Source: JAFGFY01 sp964520425
GTDB taxonomy: Bacteria > Desulfobacterota > DSM-4660 > Desulfatiglandales > HGW-15
DNA length: 64,000 bases
Reading direction: 5' to 3'
Assembly: GCA_964520425.1 (NCBI GenBank)
Contig: CAZFMX010000004.1
Coordinates: 7,897 to 71,896 of the forward strand
Position numbers and translations under genes: made by a program. Positions 35,294-43,295 of this stretch are shown here, in pieces; position 1 is the first letter of the stretch; each line of letters begins with the position of its first letter. The notes below the pieces were generated by a model that made no database searches, was not told the origin of the DNA, and was given only the letters and a program-made list of their open reading frames with translations.

Positions 35294-35700
35294 TTACGGG
35301 GCAACCTTTCTTGGAATGATCTAAGGAGATAATAGAGAATGGATTCTATGAGACCTTTGAAAAACGCCCCTTTTGCCCAATCTCGGCGTTAGGCTCAAAT
35401 TCTAATCCTCGAAATACTACGAGTATTCCTGGCTATCCCGATGAAAATCGGGAGGGTTAGAATTCTCGCCTTCCTTGACCTTGAACAAAATCGAGCACTT
35501 TTCAAGGGTCTCTCTACCCTGAAGTGTTTCCGCGCTTTATACGGCTTAGGCGGACCTATTCTCCAGATTAACACCAATGCAAGCTCATAGGCCGGGAAAC
35601 ACCACAGGTTTCCAAAAATACCTAATAAACACGAATCCCACGGGATACAGCGGGATTCGTGTTCACTAGGTTCGTCGTGTGCAAAACAAGAATCTCTATA
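35294..35700. other. Intergenic region with family 2 element
   Basis: Besides the element at 35350-35512 the stretch shows only a small imperfect palindrome with ATTCGTGTT near 35628-35664. No further gene is supported. Confidence 0.4.
35350..35512. repeat. Palindromic intergenic element, family 2, copy B
   Basis: Outer arms GAGACCTTTGAAAA (35350-35363) and TTTTCAAGGGTCTC (35499-35512) pair. Inner arms AATTCTAATCC and GGGTTAGAATT pair, and CCCGATGAAAATCGGG forms a hairpin. The unpaired CCTCGAAATACT and CGCCTTCCTTGACCTTGA match copy A, while the arms are different but compensated. Confidence 0.78.
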
Positions 35701-37083
35701 CTACGGAAAGATCGGGTGAAATTCCGTCCTCCGGTTCAGCCCTTTGATCGCAGGATCTTTATTGGATACGATCGGTTTTGTGAGTCCGAAGCCTTTGATC
35801 GCGAGCTGGTTCGCCGGGACGCCCCTATCAATAAGATAGGACTGCACGGCTTTCGCCCGTAATATGGAAAGCTCTATGTTATACTCAGGGGTGAATATAT
35901 CACACGTGTGCCCATGGAGTTCCATCTTCAGGTCAGGATTGAGCTTCAAAACCTCCGCGATCTCATCCAGCATGGGATAATACTCCGGCTTGATATCATA
36001 TTTGTCCAGATCGAACTGCACTCTTCCAAGAATCCAGCACCCGTTTTCGTCGATTTTGGCTCCCTTAGGTGTCTGTAGGCATTTGTCGCAAGCATCACCC
36101 ACACCGTCACAGTCTGTATCAGCCTGATCCATGTTGGCCTTCTCCGGGCAGTTGTCACACAGATCCCCAACACCGTCGCGGTCGGAGTCAATCTGATCCG
36201 GATTGGCTGTTTCAGCACAATTATCACACTTGTCACCAATTCCGTCTCCATCACCATCTACCTGGTCAGGGTTGGGGACATCCGGGCAGTTGTCACATAT
36301 ATCGCCAAATCCGTCACCGTCACGGTCCGGCACTTTGGCCAAAAAGACTCGTGTCACAAAATCGGCCATCTTTTGAGGGGATGCTATCTCATCGGCATTG
36401 GACAAGGAGCCGCACCCGTTGATCGAGACAATCTCCTTATACAGGCTCTTGCCCCTGGCGCTGTCTCCCACCTGCACAGTGTATATGCAGATCCTGTCTT
36501 CAAAAAGCTTCTTCATCTTCTCTACGGCAAATAAAGGGTTACCCAGGCCTTCGCCGTCACCGATCAGAATAACAGCCGTATTCCCTTGAAGCTCCTTCAG
36601 GTCCTCACAGGCCGCTTCAAGAGCGGTTCCCGGATGAGTCTCGCCGCCGGGAGATTTGAGATTTGCTATAGCCGCCTCAAAGCTCTCGGGAGTGTATTTT
36701 CTCATACCATAAACAAGGTCTGTCTCTTTTTTGGATTCCCAACCCGGGCCGAAGATCCTGAGACCTGCTATCAGTTGAATGTCGGGCATCGTCAGATCCA
36801 TACGCCGGATCATTTCTTTGGCAATGGCCAGCTTTTGATTTTCTGAATAGGGGAGAGTCATGGAGTGGGACATGTCAAGAATGACCATGAAATTCTCCAC
36901 CTTTTGAACGTACTTGCAGTTGTCGAGTAGGGGATTGAGATCAACCGGTACAAATCTCGCGCCTATATCCGCATAAGGGGCCATATCTCGGGTCGAATTT
37001 TCTGAGGCACAGGCCATCAGCAGTGTGGCGAGCAATAGAGTGAAGAATGTCTTGGCGTGATAACGATTCATCATATTGTGCAA
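35701..37083 (-). CDS. vWA / thrombospondin type-3 / OmpA lipoprotein
   Basis: The 460-residue protein has a signal peptide ending in LLMAC, so it is a lipoprotein. A von Willebrand A-like domain with MIDAS-like DMSHS near 71 spans about 60-245. Calcium-binding TSP type-3 repeats follow (DRDGDGFGDICDNCPD and three related units, about 250-335) and then an OmpA C-terminal peptidoglycan-binding domain (FDLDKYDIKPEYYPML, ELHGHTCD, LSILRAKAVQSYL, NRRTEFHP). It is probably attached to the outer membrane and cell wall. In the polysaccharide locus it may anchor or organise a surface layer. Confidence 0.9.
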   Translation of the reverse strand: MHNMMNRYHAKTFFTLLLATLLMACASENSTRDMAPYADIGARFVPVDLNPLLDNCKYVQKVENFMVILDMSHSMTLPYSENQKLAIAKEMIRRMDLTMPDIQLIAGLRIFGPGWESKKETDLVYGMRKYTPESFEAAIANLKSPGGETHPGTALEAACEDLKELQGNTAVILIGDGEGLGNPLFAVEKMKKLFEDRICIYTVQVGDSARGKSLYKEIVSINGCGSLSNADEIASPQKMADFVTRVFLAKVPDRDGDGFGDICDNCPDVPNPDQVDGDGDGIGDKCDNCAETANPDQIDSDRDGVGDLCDNCPEKANMDQADTDCDGVGDACDKCLQTPKGAKIDENGCWILGRVQFDLDKYDIKPEYYPMLDEIAEVLKLNPDLKMELHGHTCDIFTPEYNIELSILRAKAVQSYLIDRGVPANQLAIKGFGLTKPIVSNKDPAIKGLNRRTEFHPIFP

Positions 37084-37119
37084 CCTCCAAAGTCTGGGTG
37101 TTCTAGAGTGATGTTCAAT

Positions 37120-37872
37120 CTACTTGTCTTCAATTTTGTATCCGTTTTGGTACTTTTCCTCCAGAATCAAAGAGCCGGCCTCGGAAAAAGTCTTTTTCAT
37201 GCCGTGAAGTTTTCCATCTTTATAGTACACCTGTTCCTTCAACTGGCCGTTTTTATAAAAGTATTTACCCTCACCGTTCAGAGCACCATCTTTATATGTC
37301 AGGATCTCGCATTCAACACCCGATTGATAGTATTTCTTGTAGAGGCCGTCCAGCTTTCCACTCTTATAGTTTGCCTTGGACCAGCCGCTTTCAAAAAATT
37401 CAGTGGCGGGACCTTCCTTTTCCCCATCTACATAGGTCCATTCAGCCCTCGTGTCTCCATTTTCATAATAGTCCCAGGCCAGGCCTTCTTTCATCCCATT
37501 CCTGTAGTTCACCTTTGCCTTGACAACACCATTCTCGAAAAATTCCTGAGCCAGACCTTTTTCCTTTCCATCCTTGAAATTCGTCTCAGCCTTGATCTTG
37601 CCGTTTTCAAAGTATTCCTGAGCCAGGCCTTCTTTCTTTCCCAACTGGTAACTCACCTTTGCTTTAAGCATGCCGTTTTCAAAGTATTCCTGAGCCAGGC
37701 CTTCCTTTATCCCGTTTCTATACGGGATTTCTTCCTTTAGCTGCCCGCTGGGATAATATGACTTTTCAACCGTTATCAAAGGAGACTCTCGTCCGGCTTT
37801 TTTCGAATCCGCTGCGGTACACCCCAGGACGAAAAGTAGGAGAAAAATGCTGATTTTTTTTATCGTTTTCAT
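37120..37872 (-). CDS. MORN/YwqK-like repeat lipoprotein
   Basis: The 250-residue protein starts at the ATG at 37872 (MKTIKKISIFLLLFVLGC), giving a lipoprotein signal with Cys18. The rest is about nine repeats of roughly 24 residues of the form KEGLAQEYFENGKIKAE, the MORN-2/YwqK pattern. The repeats form a beta-meander. Several repeats are near-identical (three GLAQE-FENG units), suggesting recent internal duplication. Bacterial relatives are sometimes labelled antitoxins, but no toxin is adjacent, so a surface structural or adhesive role is more likely. Confidence 0.85.
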   Translation of the reverse strand: MKTIKKISIFLLLFVLGCTAADSKKAGRESPLITVEKSYYPSGQLKEEIPYRNGIKEGLAQEYFENGMLKAKVSYQLGKKEGLAQEYFENGKIKAETNFKDGKEKGLAQEFFENGVVKAKVNYRNGMKEGLAWDYYENGDTRAEWTYVDGEKEGPATEFFESGWSKANYKSGKLDGLYKKYYQSGVECEILTYKDGALNGEGKYFYKNGQLKEQVYYKDGKLHGMKKTFSEAGSLILEEKYQNGYKIEDK

Positions 37873-37888
37873 ATAGCCCTCGATTACT

Positions 37889-38503
37889 CTATGGTTTTTC
37901 CAATGGGTAAGGTCCCCCCAAAGCAATCCAAACGCCGTTTACGTACCCCATTTCCGTATGAAATTTATCCGGAAAACGATTCGTGAGTGAGAAGTCATAA
38001 CGCCGTTTGAGGCCGCCATGCTCCGTGAAATAGACATCGGGCATTACCTCACCAAACTGAATGACGTTGATTTGTCCCCAATTTATGGTGTTTTCTTTTC
38101 TGGTCGTCCATCTCACTCTAAAGTGCCATCTCCCGGGTGTATTATCTTCTTCATAGAACTTCTTCTCGTCTCTATTCCAATTGTTGAGGCCGATCGGATC
38201 TCTGTATCTGGCATGCCTCATCCAGTACCCGTCAAAACTAAAGGATGTATATTCGGTTCTGCGTGGACGATGGTAGTCTTTGAGTCGCGGCTCTGCGTTG
38301 TAGGTATTGCTTATCATGACAATCACTCCGTTGAAGCCGGGATCTCCACCGATGATCTTCATCGCCGTAGTAAACAGAAAATCATATGCTTCTTCAGCCA
38401 TGAACTGATCTTTTTTGTTTTCAGCTAGAATAATCCTCTGCCCAGCCAAAGTCAGCATTAGGCAAATGATGGCAAAGAGACATATTCTTTTCAAATGTTT
38501 CAT
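37889..38503 (-). CDS. Secreted hypothetical protein
   Basis: The 204-residue protein starts at the ATG at 38503, giving the signal peptide MKHLKRICLFAIICLMLTLA with cleavage near AGQ or LAE. The mature part is rich in aromatic residues and reads like a beta-sheet protein (WHFRVRWTTRKENTINWGQINVIQFG). It shows no family I recognise. It is followed by the MORN lipoprotein after 16 bp, and a good promoter precedes it, so it is probably the first gene of the minus-strand part of the locus. Confidence 0.7.
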   Translation of the reverse strand: MKHLKRICLFAIICLMLTLAGQRIILAENKKDQFMAEEAYDFLFTTAMKIIGGDPGFNGVIVMISNTYNAEPRLKDYHRPRRTEYTSFSFDGYWMRHARYRDPIGLNNWNRDEKKFYEEDNTPGRWHFRVRWTTRKENTINWGQINVIQFGEVMPDVYFTEHGGLKRRYDFSLTNRFPDKFHTEMGYVNGVWIALGGPYPLEKP

Positions 38504-38585
38504 GGCGACACTCTCATCATACAGGCATTTTCTTTTCTCTGAGAATCGAAGCACAACTGATACAGGACTTCCTTCAATAAACAGC

Positions 38586-38614
38586 CTTATAAAATGGCAA
38601 AACCAATGAGTCAA
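38586..38614 (-). promoter_or_regulatory. Sigma-70 promoter for the secreted-protein operon
   Basis: On the minus strand TTGACT (38614-38609), a 17-nt spacer and TATAAG (38591-38586) match consensus at five of six bases in each box. It lies 83 bp before the ATG at 38503. Confidence 0.6.
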
Positions 38615-38933
38615 GACCCATTCATGTGTCGCTCAGTAGACGGGGTATGTCAAGTTAACTTGTTGATATGATGTAAAAAAGTTCATCTAATGCCAGGCAC
38701 TAGGATTGCAGAATTCTATCGCTTTTCCCCATGTTCTGCGGGAAGATCTTTTTTTTCCACTATACTGGTATCATTCTTCAAGGAGAATTTCCAGAATTAT
38801 GTCAGATCCTGAATAGATTACGTCAATTTTTTTATTGACTTAAGCATTACCTTTACATTATCTAATCGAAGGAAACAATCCAAAAAATGTCACTATCCTT
38901 TCACTATCTTTACAAAATATAGCATTCAAAAGG
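38615..38933 (+). other. Intergenic control region of the exopolysaccharide operon
   Basis: The region separates the divergent halves of the locus. It holds the sigma-54-like site at 38694-38710, and a TTGACT at 38835-38840 without a convincing -10. The 220-nt stretch after the sigma-54 site may be the leader. Candidate enhancer sites for an activator could not be identified. Confidence 0.45.
38694..38710 (+). promoter_or_regulatory. Strong sigma-54 promoter candidate for the export operon
   Basis: CAGGCAC-TAGGA-TTGCA has GG (38696-38697) and GC (38708-38709) 10 nt apart, and both boxes are close to consensus (TTGGCAC-N5-TTGCW). It lies 224 nt upstream of the Wza-type gene. Exopolysaccharide loci of the PEP-CTERM type are known to use sigma-54 activators (PrsR). 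Confidence 0.58.
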
Positions 38934-39701
38934 ATGAGGCGCATGATGCACTTATTAATCTCTTTGCGGGTTATCAGGCTGTTCAGCGTTGTTGGAGCAG
39001 TCTGTGTAATTGTCATCCTCTTCGGTTGCGGAAGCTCTCCATATATATCAGATCCATACTCGGAATTGCAGCCGGTTCCCAGATCCAGGGTGACTCTTGG
39101 TCCTGGAGATGATATCGAGATTAATTTTACATACTTACCGCGTTTCAACCTAAGCCGAACCATCCAGCGAGATGGGGAAATTCAATTACCATTTATCGGC
39201 ACGATCATGGCCCAGGGGAAAACCCCCAACGAACTGAGAGAAGAATTGATGCAGCTTTACGCCAAAGAGATGAAGCATCCGGACCTCGTCGTCATCTCTC
39301 GAACATTGGTGCAGGATCAGGTCTTCGTGGGAGGGGAGGTTAAAGAGCCCGCTTCATTGAATCTGGCCGGTCAGATGACGGCCCTTCAAGCCATCATGCG
39401 GGCGGGCGGTTTTGATATGAGATCTGCTGAGGTTAAAAACGTGGTCGTCATACGACACAAGGACGGCCAAAGATACGGCTGTGCCCTTGATTTCAGTGAT
39501 GTCCTGAAGGGCAAGGAAGGACGACCCTTTTACCTGGAGCCGTACGATATTGTGTGGGTCCCCCGGACCAGAATCGCTAGGATCAACCAGTGGATCGATC
39601 AATACATCAACAAAATCGTGCCACAGACCGGATTCTTCTATTCATATACATCCGGCAATAAAACAATCGGGATTGATACGAACCCGTATAATGTACAGTG
39701 A
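38934..39701 (+). CDS. Wza-type polysaccharide export lipoprotein
   Basis: The 255-residue protein has a signal with lipobox-like LFGC near residue 32. It then shows the polysaccharide export domain (LGPGDDIEINFTYLP, IQRDGEIQLPFIGTI, LREELMQLYA) and a SLBB-type domain (VFVGGEVKEPASLNLAGQMTALQAIMRAGG). It would form the outer-membrane or periplasmic channel for the exported polymer. It is followed by the Wzz-type gene after 169 bp in the same direction. ATG codons at 38934, 38943 and 38946 compete; the first fits the signal best. Confidence 0.92.
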   Translation: MRRMMHLLISLRVIRLFSVVGAVCVIVILFGCGSSPYISDPYSELQPVPRSRVTLGPGDDIEINFTYLPRFNLSRTIQRDGEIQLPFIGTIMAQGKTPNELREELMQLYAKEMKHPDLVVISRTLVQDQVFVGGEVKEPASLNLAGQMTALQAIMRAGGFDMRSAEVKNVVVIRHKDGQRYGCALDFSDVLKGKEGRPFYLEPYDIVWVPRTRIARINQWIDQYINKIVPQTGFFYSYTSGNKTIGIDTNPYNVQ

Positions 39702-39870
39702 TCATGTCACTGACTGTGCAGGCTTAAACAGAGACTTAGACCCCAAGAAACTCAGGCGTCGTATCGTTTCGAGATTTCTTGTCATGAAATTCTGTCATTT
39801 GGAAAATTTGAAGGGGCAATGGGCTTGGCAGTGAACCACATTTGCTTTGATAAACAGCTTTGGAGATGAA

Positions 39871-42027
39871 ATGCAGGAAAAAACATATAAACAGCCGTCT
39901 TCAGATAATCTCCTAAGAAATTTCTATAGTGTGGTCTTCCGGTATAAACGGAATCTCATTCTGTTCTTCGTGTGCGTGATGATAGCCGTGATCCTAGGGA
40001 CTTTGCTGATGCCTGATGTGTATCAATCCGATGCCAAACTGTTGGTCCAAATCGGCCGGGAAAGCATCAATCTGGATGAGACCACCACGGAAGTACAACC
40101 GGTTAACATTCTTCTCAGCAGGGAACAGGAACTGAATTCAGAGGTAGAGATTCTCATCAGTGAGGAGCTTGCTGCCTCGGTTGTGGATTCTCTCGGCGTG
40201 GATACTATCCTGGATGATGAAATGCCCGCTGGTGAAGGGGTCTCTTCACCGATATCTTCCCCAAAAGAAAGCGAGCGCGGCCGTGCCATCAAAAAATTGA
40301 TGAATAACCTGACCATTGAGGTCGTTCAGACAAGCAATATTATCGATCTGGCATATACGGCTGAAAACCCCCGAGTGGCCATGGCGACCCTCTCTGATGT
40401 CATTGAACGCTACCTTGAAAAACGTTTTAAGATATATCGTACGGAAGGAGCCTATGATTTCTTTGATCAACAAAAACAGATGTTGGGGGATGAACTCGCA
40501 AGGACTGAGGATAGGATCAAAGCGATCAAATCGACATCCGGCGTAGGCTCAGTGGAGGATCAGAGGCGTTTTCTCCTGGAAAGAAAATCTTTGATGCAAA
40601 GAGACAAAGAAGAAACAGACTCCGCCATTGCCGCTTCTACAGCCAAAATCGGTGTCCTGAAAGAAGTGATATCAGTGCTTCCCGAGAGATTGATAACCAA
40701 CGAGACTACAGGAGGGGCATTGTCAGCGGCGGATACTATGCGAGAGGCGGTTAATGAACTTCAGTTGAAGCAAAACGAAATCTTAACCGATTTTACCGAT
40801 ACGAGTATATTCGCCCAGGATATCCGAAAGCAGATTGATGGTGCCAAAATGCTTCTCACTGAAGCGATTGATGCCAAGACAGTAGAACGAGGACTCAACG
40901 AGACACGTCAAGCCCTGGAATTGGATTTGGCGACCGAAGAAGCATTGCTTGCGTCACTTCAAGCAAAGGCCGTAACACTGACTGGCCTAGTGGATAAAGT
41001 AGAGACCGAGCTACAAGATATTATCGAAACAGAAGATAAACTTAATCGCCTTGAGAGGGAGAAGGAACTACAGGAGGATAATTACAGGAAATACGCGGGG
41101 GACCTCGAGGAATCCCGGATCGATGGAATCCTAGAACAGGCACAGATTTCCAACATCCGCGTTTTCCAGGCGCCTACTTTACCTCAAACGCCGGTCAGCC
41201 CAAAACCTCTGCTTAATCTCCTTCTTGGAGCCTTGGTGGGTCTTCTCGGCGGGCTTGGGCTTGTGTTGTTGACTGACTACTTTGACCATACGTTGAAAAC
41301 GCCTGAAGATATTGAAGGAAAGTTGCAGATCCCCGTATTGGGAGCTATCCCATTCTTGGAACAAGGAGTACCGCCGGAGTATGGTGAATCATCTGAGCTG
41401 AAAACTCAGTGTGAGATCCTGTTGGAACGTTTGATGGCCTTGATAAAGGACGAAAGGGAATCCCAACGTGTCTTTTCCATTACAAGCTGCCATCATGGTG
41501 AAGGGGTCAGCACAATCTCGGCCTACCTGGCCGGCGCGCTGGCTGATCGAGGATATGGAAGGGTACTCCTCGTAGACACAAACTTTGAGGATCCCTTGAC
41601 TCATCAGATTTTTGGCATAGATAGCGCCCCCGGATTGGCAGACATGCTTGTATCAGGCCAAAGCCAGAGCTCTTTTATTCAGCCGTCTTCTGTCAATAAT
41701 CTGGACATACTCTGTGCAGGACAGACTGACGAACCAATCAATAGATACATTTTTGAATCAAAGGTATTTACTGATTTGCTTGGATACTTGAAGAATGAAT
41801 ATACTTTTGTCCTTTTCGACACGCCGGCCGTTTGGGAAGAAAGTCATGCCGTCATACTGGGTGGCTTGCTTGATAGTGTCGTCCTGGTTGTCGCAGCCGA
41901 GGAGACTCGGTGGGAAGTTGCTTATCGAGCAAAAGATCGACTGACCAAAGCCGGGGCAAATCTGCTGGGCGGTATTCTCAATAAGAGACGTTTTTATGTT
42001 CCGAAACGGCTATATCAGAGCATATAG
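39871..42027 (+). CDS. Wzz/GumC chain-length protein fused to degenerate BY-kinase-like ATPase
   Basis: The protein has about 718 residues from the ATG at 39871, chosen because GGAG lies 7 bp before it. An N-terminal Wzz domain with a first membrane helix (LFFVCVMIAVILGTLLMP) leads to a long coiled-coil periplasmic section (about 190-460) and a second helix near the PQTPVSPKP motif. The cytoplasmic part resembles CpsD/Etk ATPases, but the Walker A lysine is missing (SCHHGEGVST instead of the usual GEGKST). The VLLVDTN segment and LFDTPA are preserved. It sets chain length and may lack kinase activity. The C-terminal tail has only two tyrosines. Confidence 0.88.
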   Translation: MQEKTYKQPSSDNLLRNFYSVVFRYKRNLILFFVCVMIAVILGTLLMPDVYQSDAKLLVQIGRESINLDETTTEVQPVNILLSREQELNSEVEILISEELAASVVDSLGVDTILDDEMPAGEGVSSPISSPKESERGRAIKKLMNNLTIEVVQTSNIIDLAYTAENPRVAMATLSDVIERYLEKRFKIYRTEGAYDFFDQQKQMLGDELARTEDRIKAIKSTSGVGSVEDQRRFLLERKSLMQRDKEETDSAIAASTAKIGVLKEVISVLPERLITNETTGGALSAADTMREAVNELQLKQNEILTDFTDTSIFAQDIRKQIDGAKMLLTEAIDAKTVERGLNETRQALELDLATEEALLASLQAKAVTLTGLVDKVETELQDIIETEDKLNRLEREKELQEDNYRKYAGDLEESRIDGILEQAQISNIRVFQAPTLPQTPVSPKPLLNLLLGALVGLLGGLGLVLLTDYFDHTLKTPEDIEGKLQIPVLGAIPFLEQGVPPEYGESSELKTQCEILLERLMALIKDERESQRVFSITSCHHGEGVSTISAYLAGALADRGYGRVLLVDTNFEDPLTHQIFGIDSAPGLADMLVSGQSQSSFIQPSSVNNLDILCAGQTDEPINRYIFESKVFTDLLGYLKNEYTFVLFDTPAVWEESHAVILGGLLDSVVLVVAAEETRWEVAYRAKDRLTKAGANLLGGILNKRRFYVPKRLYQSI

Positions 42028-42292
42028 CGAGTTTAACCTCTAAAACATATCGCTTTCAACGAATGGACTAAGGTCTGACCTCCCTCTTAGAGACCACCCG
42101 CATAATCCATGTTAGACATATACATCGGCTTTGCTCCTTCAGTCCAGTTCCTGTATAATAACAAGACAGACATGTAGGTCTATTTATTCTGTTAGAATGT
42201 GGATGAACGAATAGGAAGTTATAGCAGAATTTATTTATTCAAACTTAATAAGAGAACTCGATATCTTCTGGCAGGTTGTTTTCAGTTCACCC
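42028..42292 (+). other. Intergenic region upstream of FemAB-like gene
   Basis: The gap contains a candidate sigma-70 promoter at 42131-42159. No terminator was seen after the Wzz gene. Confidence 0.35.
42131..42159 (+). promoter_or_regulatory. Possible sigma-70 promoter of internal exopolysaccharide genes
   Basis: TTGCTC (42131-42136), a 17-nt spacer and a perfect TATAAT (42154-42159) lie 134 bp before the FemAB-like gene. The -35 matches only three bases. Confidence 0.42.
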
Positions 42293-43276
42293 ATGAAAGT
42301 CATTGAGACGATAGAGCGAAATTTTTGGAAAGAGATTGCGCGAAGCTGTCCGCACGCCACCTTTTTCCACACCCCATATTGGTCGGACTTAATGGTCAAG
42401 ACCTTCTCCTATCTCGATATGACAAAAGGATTCCTTTTTGATGACGGAACGAGGGCAGTCTTCCCTTTCATGCGGGAAAAGAGCTCTTCACTAAGGAGAG
42501 CCTTGGGATGGAATAACTACATTTCAGGTGCCGCCTACACCTATGGCGGGCCCATTTCCGATAGGCCTCTTAGTCAAGATCAGATCGATGAACTTGATGA
42601 ATACATAGGCTCAATGGTCAAAAGACACCATATGTTTGTCATTCGGGGCAATCCCTTTGCCCCAAAAAAAGACCTTCCCGGCTTTAAGAAAATTGAGGAT
42701 GTATCCCATGTGGTTGAATTGTCTAAATGCCTGGATGAAAAAGATCTCCTGGAGAAATATCATAAAAGAAACAGAGATGGGGTTAAGAAAAACCTAAAAG
42801 ATAATGTGCTCGAAATAAGGAAAGCGGATTCACTGAATGAATACAAAAAACTATACAGAATATACCTGAAATCGACCACGCACTGGGAACACATCCTGAC
42901 AGACTACCCTTTTACATTGTTTCAGAATATCTGTGATCTAAAGAGTGAATATATCAGACTATGGTCTGTTTATTTCAAGAATAGAATGATTGGTGGAGAG
43001 ATCATGCTATATTGGAATGATTACTGCACAGGCTTCGTCTCCTATTATGACAGAGAATATTCAAAATTACAGGGGAGGCAGTATATGTTACATCATGCTT
43101 TCATGTATTGCCTGGCAAAAGGGATAAAGTATTATGATTTTCGGCAGAGTGGCGGGATAAAAGGAGTGGCAGATTTCAAGAGGCGAATGGGAGGGAAAGT
43201 ATATTTCCATAGCGCCTGGATTAAAGAAAACAGGATCGCAAAAGGAATTACGGCTATAAAGAAGCCCCTGGCATAG
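42293..43276 (+). CDS. FemAB-like GNAT acyltransferase
   Basis: The 327-residue protein matches the FemAB-related acyltransferases of exosortase/PEP-CTERM loci. It has FFHTPYWSDLMVKTFSY near the start, a GNAT-like second half (YFKNRMIGGEIMLYWNDYCTGFVSYYDREY) and the ending ARQYMLHHAFMYCLAKGIKYYDF-type segment with GIKGVADFKRRMGG. Such enzymes move an acyl or aminoacyl group, probably to the sugar or a linked peptide. No signal peptide is visible, so it acts in the cytoplasm. The gene is followed by the heparinase-like gene after 19 bp. Confidence 0.85.
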   Translation: MKVIETIERNFWKEIARSCPHATFFHTPYWSDLMVKTFSYLDMTKGFLFDDGTRAVFPFMREKSSSLRRALGWNNYISGAAYTYGGPISDRPLSQDQIDELDEYIGSMVKRHHMFVIRGNPFAPKKDLPGFKKIEDVSHVVELSKCLDEKDLLEKYHKRNRDGVKKNLKDNVLEIRKADSLNEYKKLYRIYLKSTTHWEHILTDYPFTLFQNICDLKSEYIRLWSVYFKNRMIGGEIMLYWNDYCTGFVSYYDREYSKLQGRQYMLHHAFMYCLAKGIKYYDFRQSGGIKGVADFKRRMGGKVYFHSAWIKENRIAKGITAIKKPLA

Positions 43277-43295
43277 AAGATAACGGGCTCGTACT

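Noticed and set aside
37889..38614. Longer form of the secreted protein starting at 38614
   Set aside because: The extra 37 residues precede a textbook signal peptide, and the promoter boxes at 38586-38614 overlap that segment.
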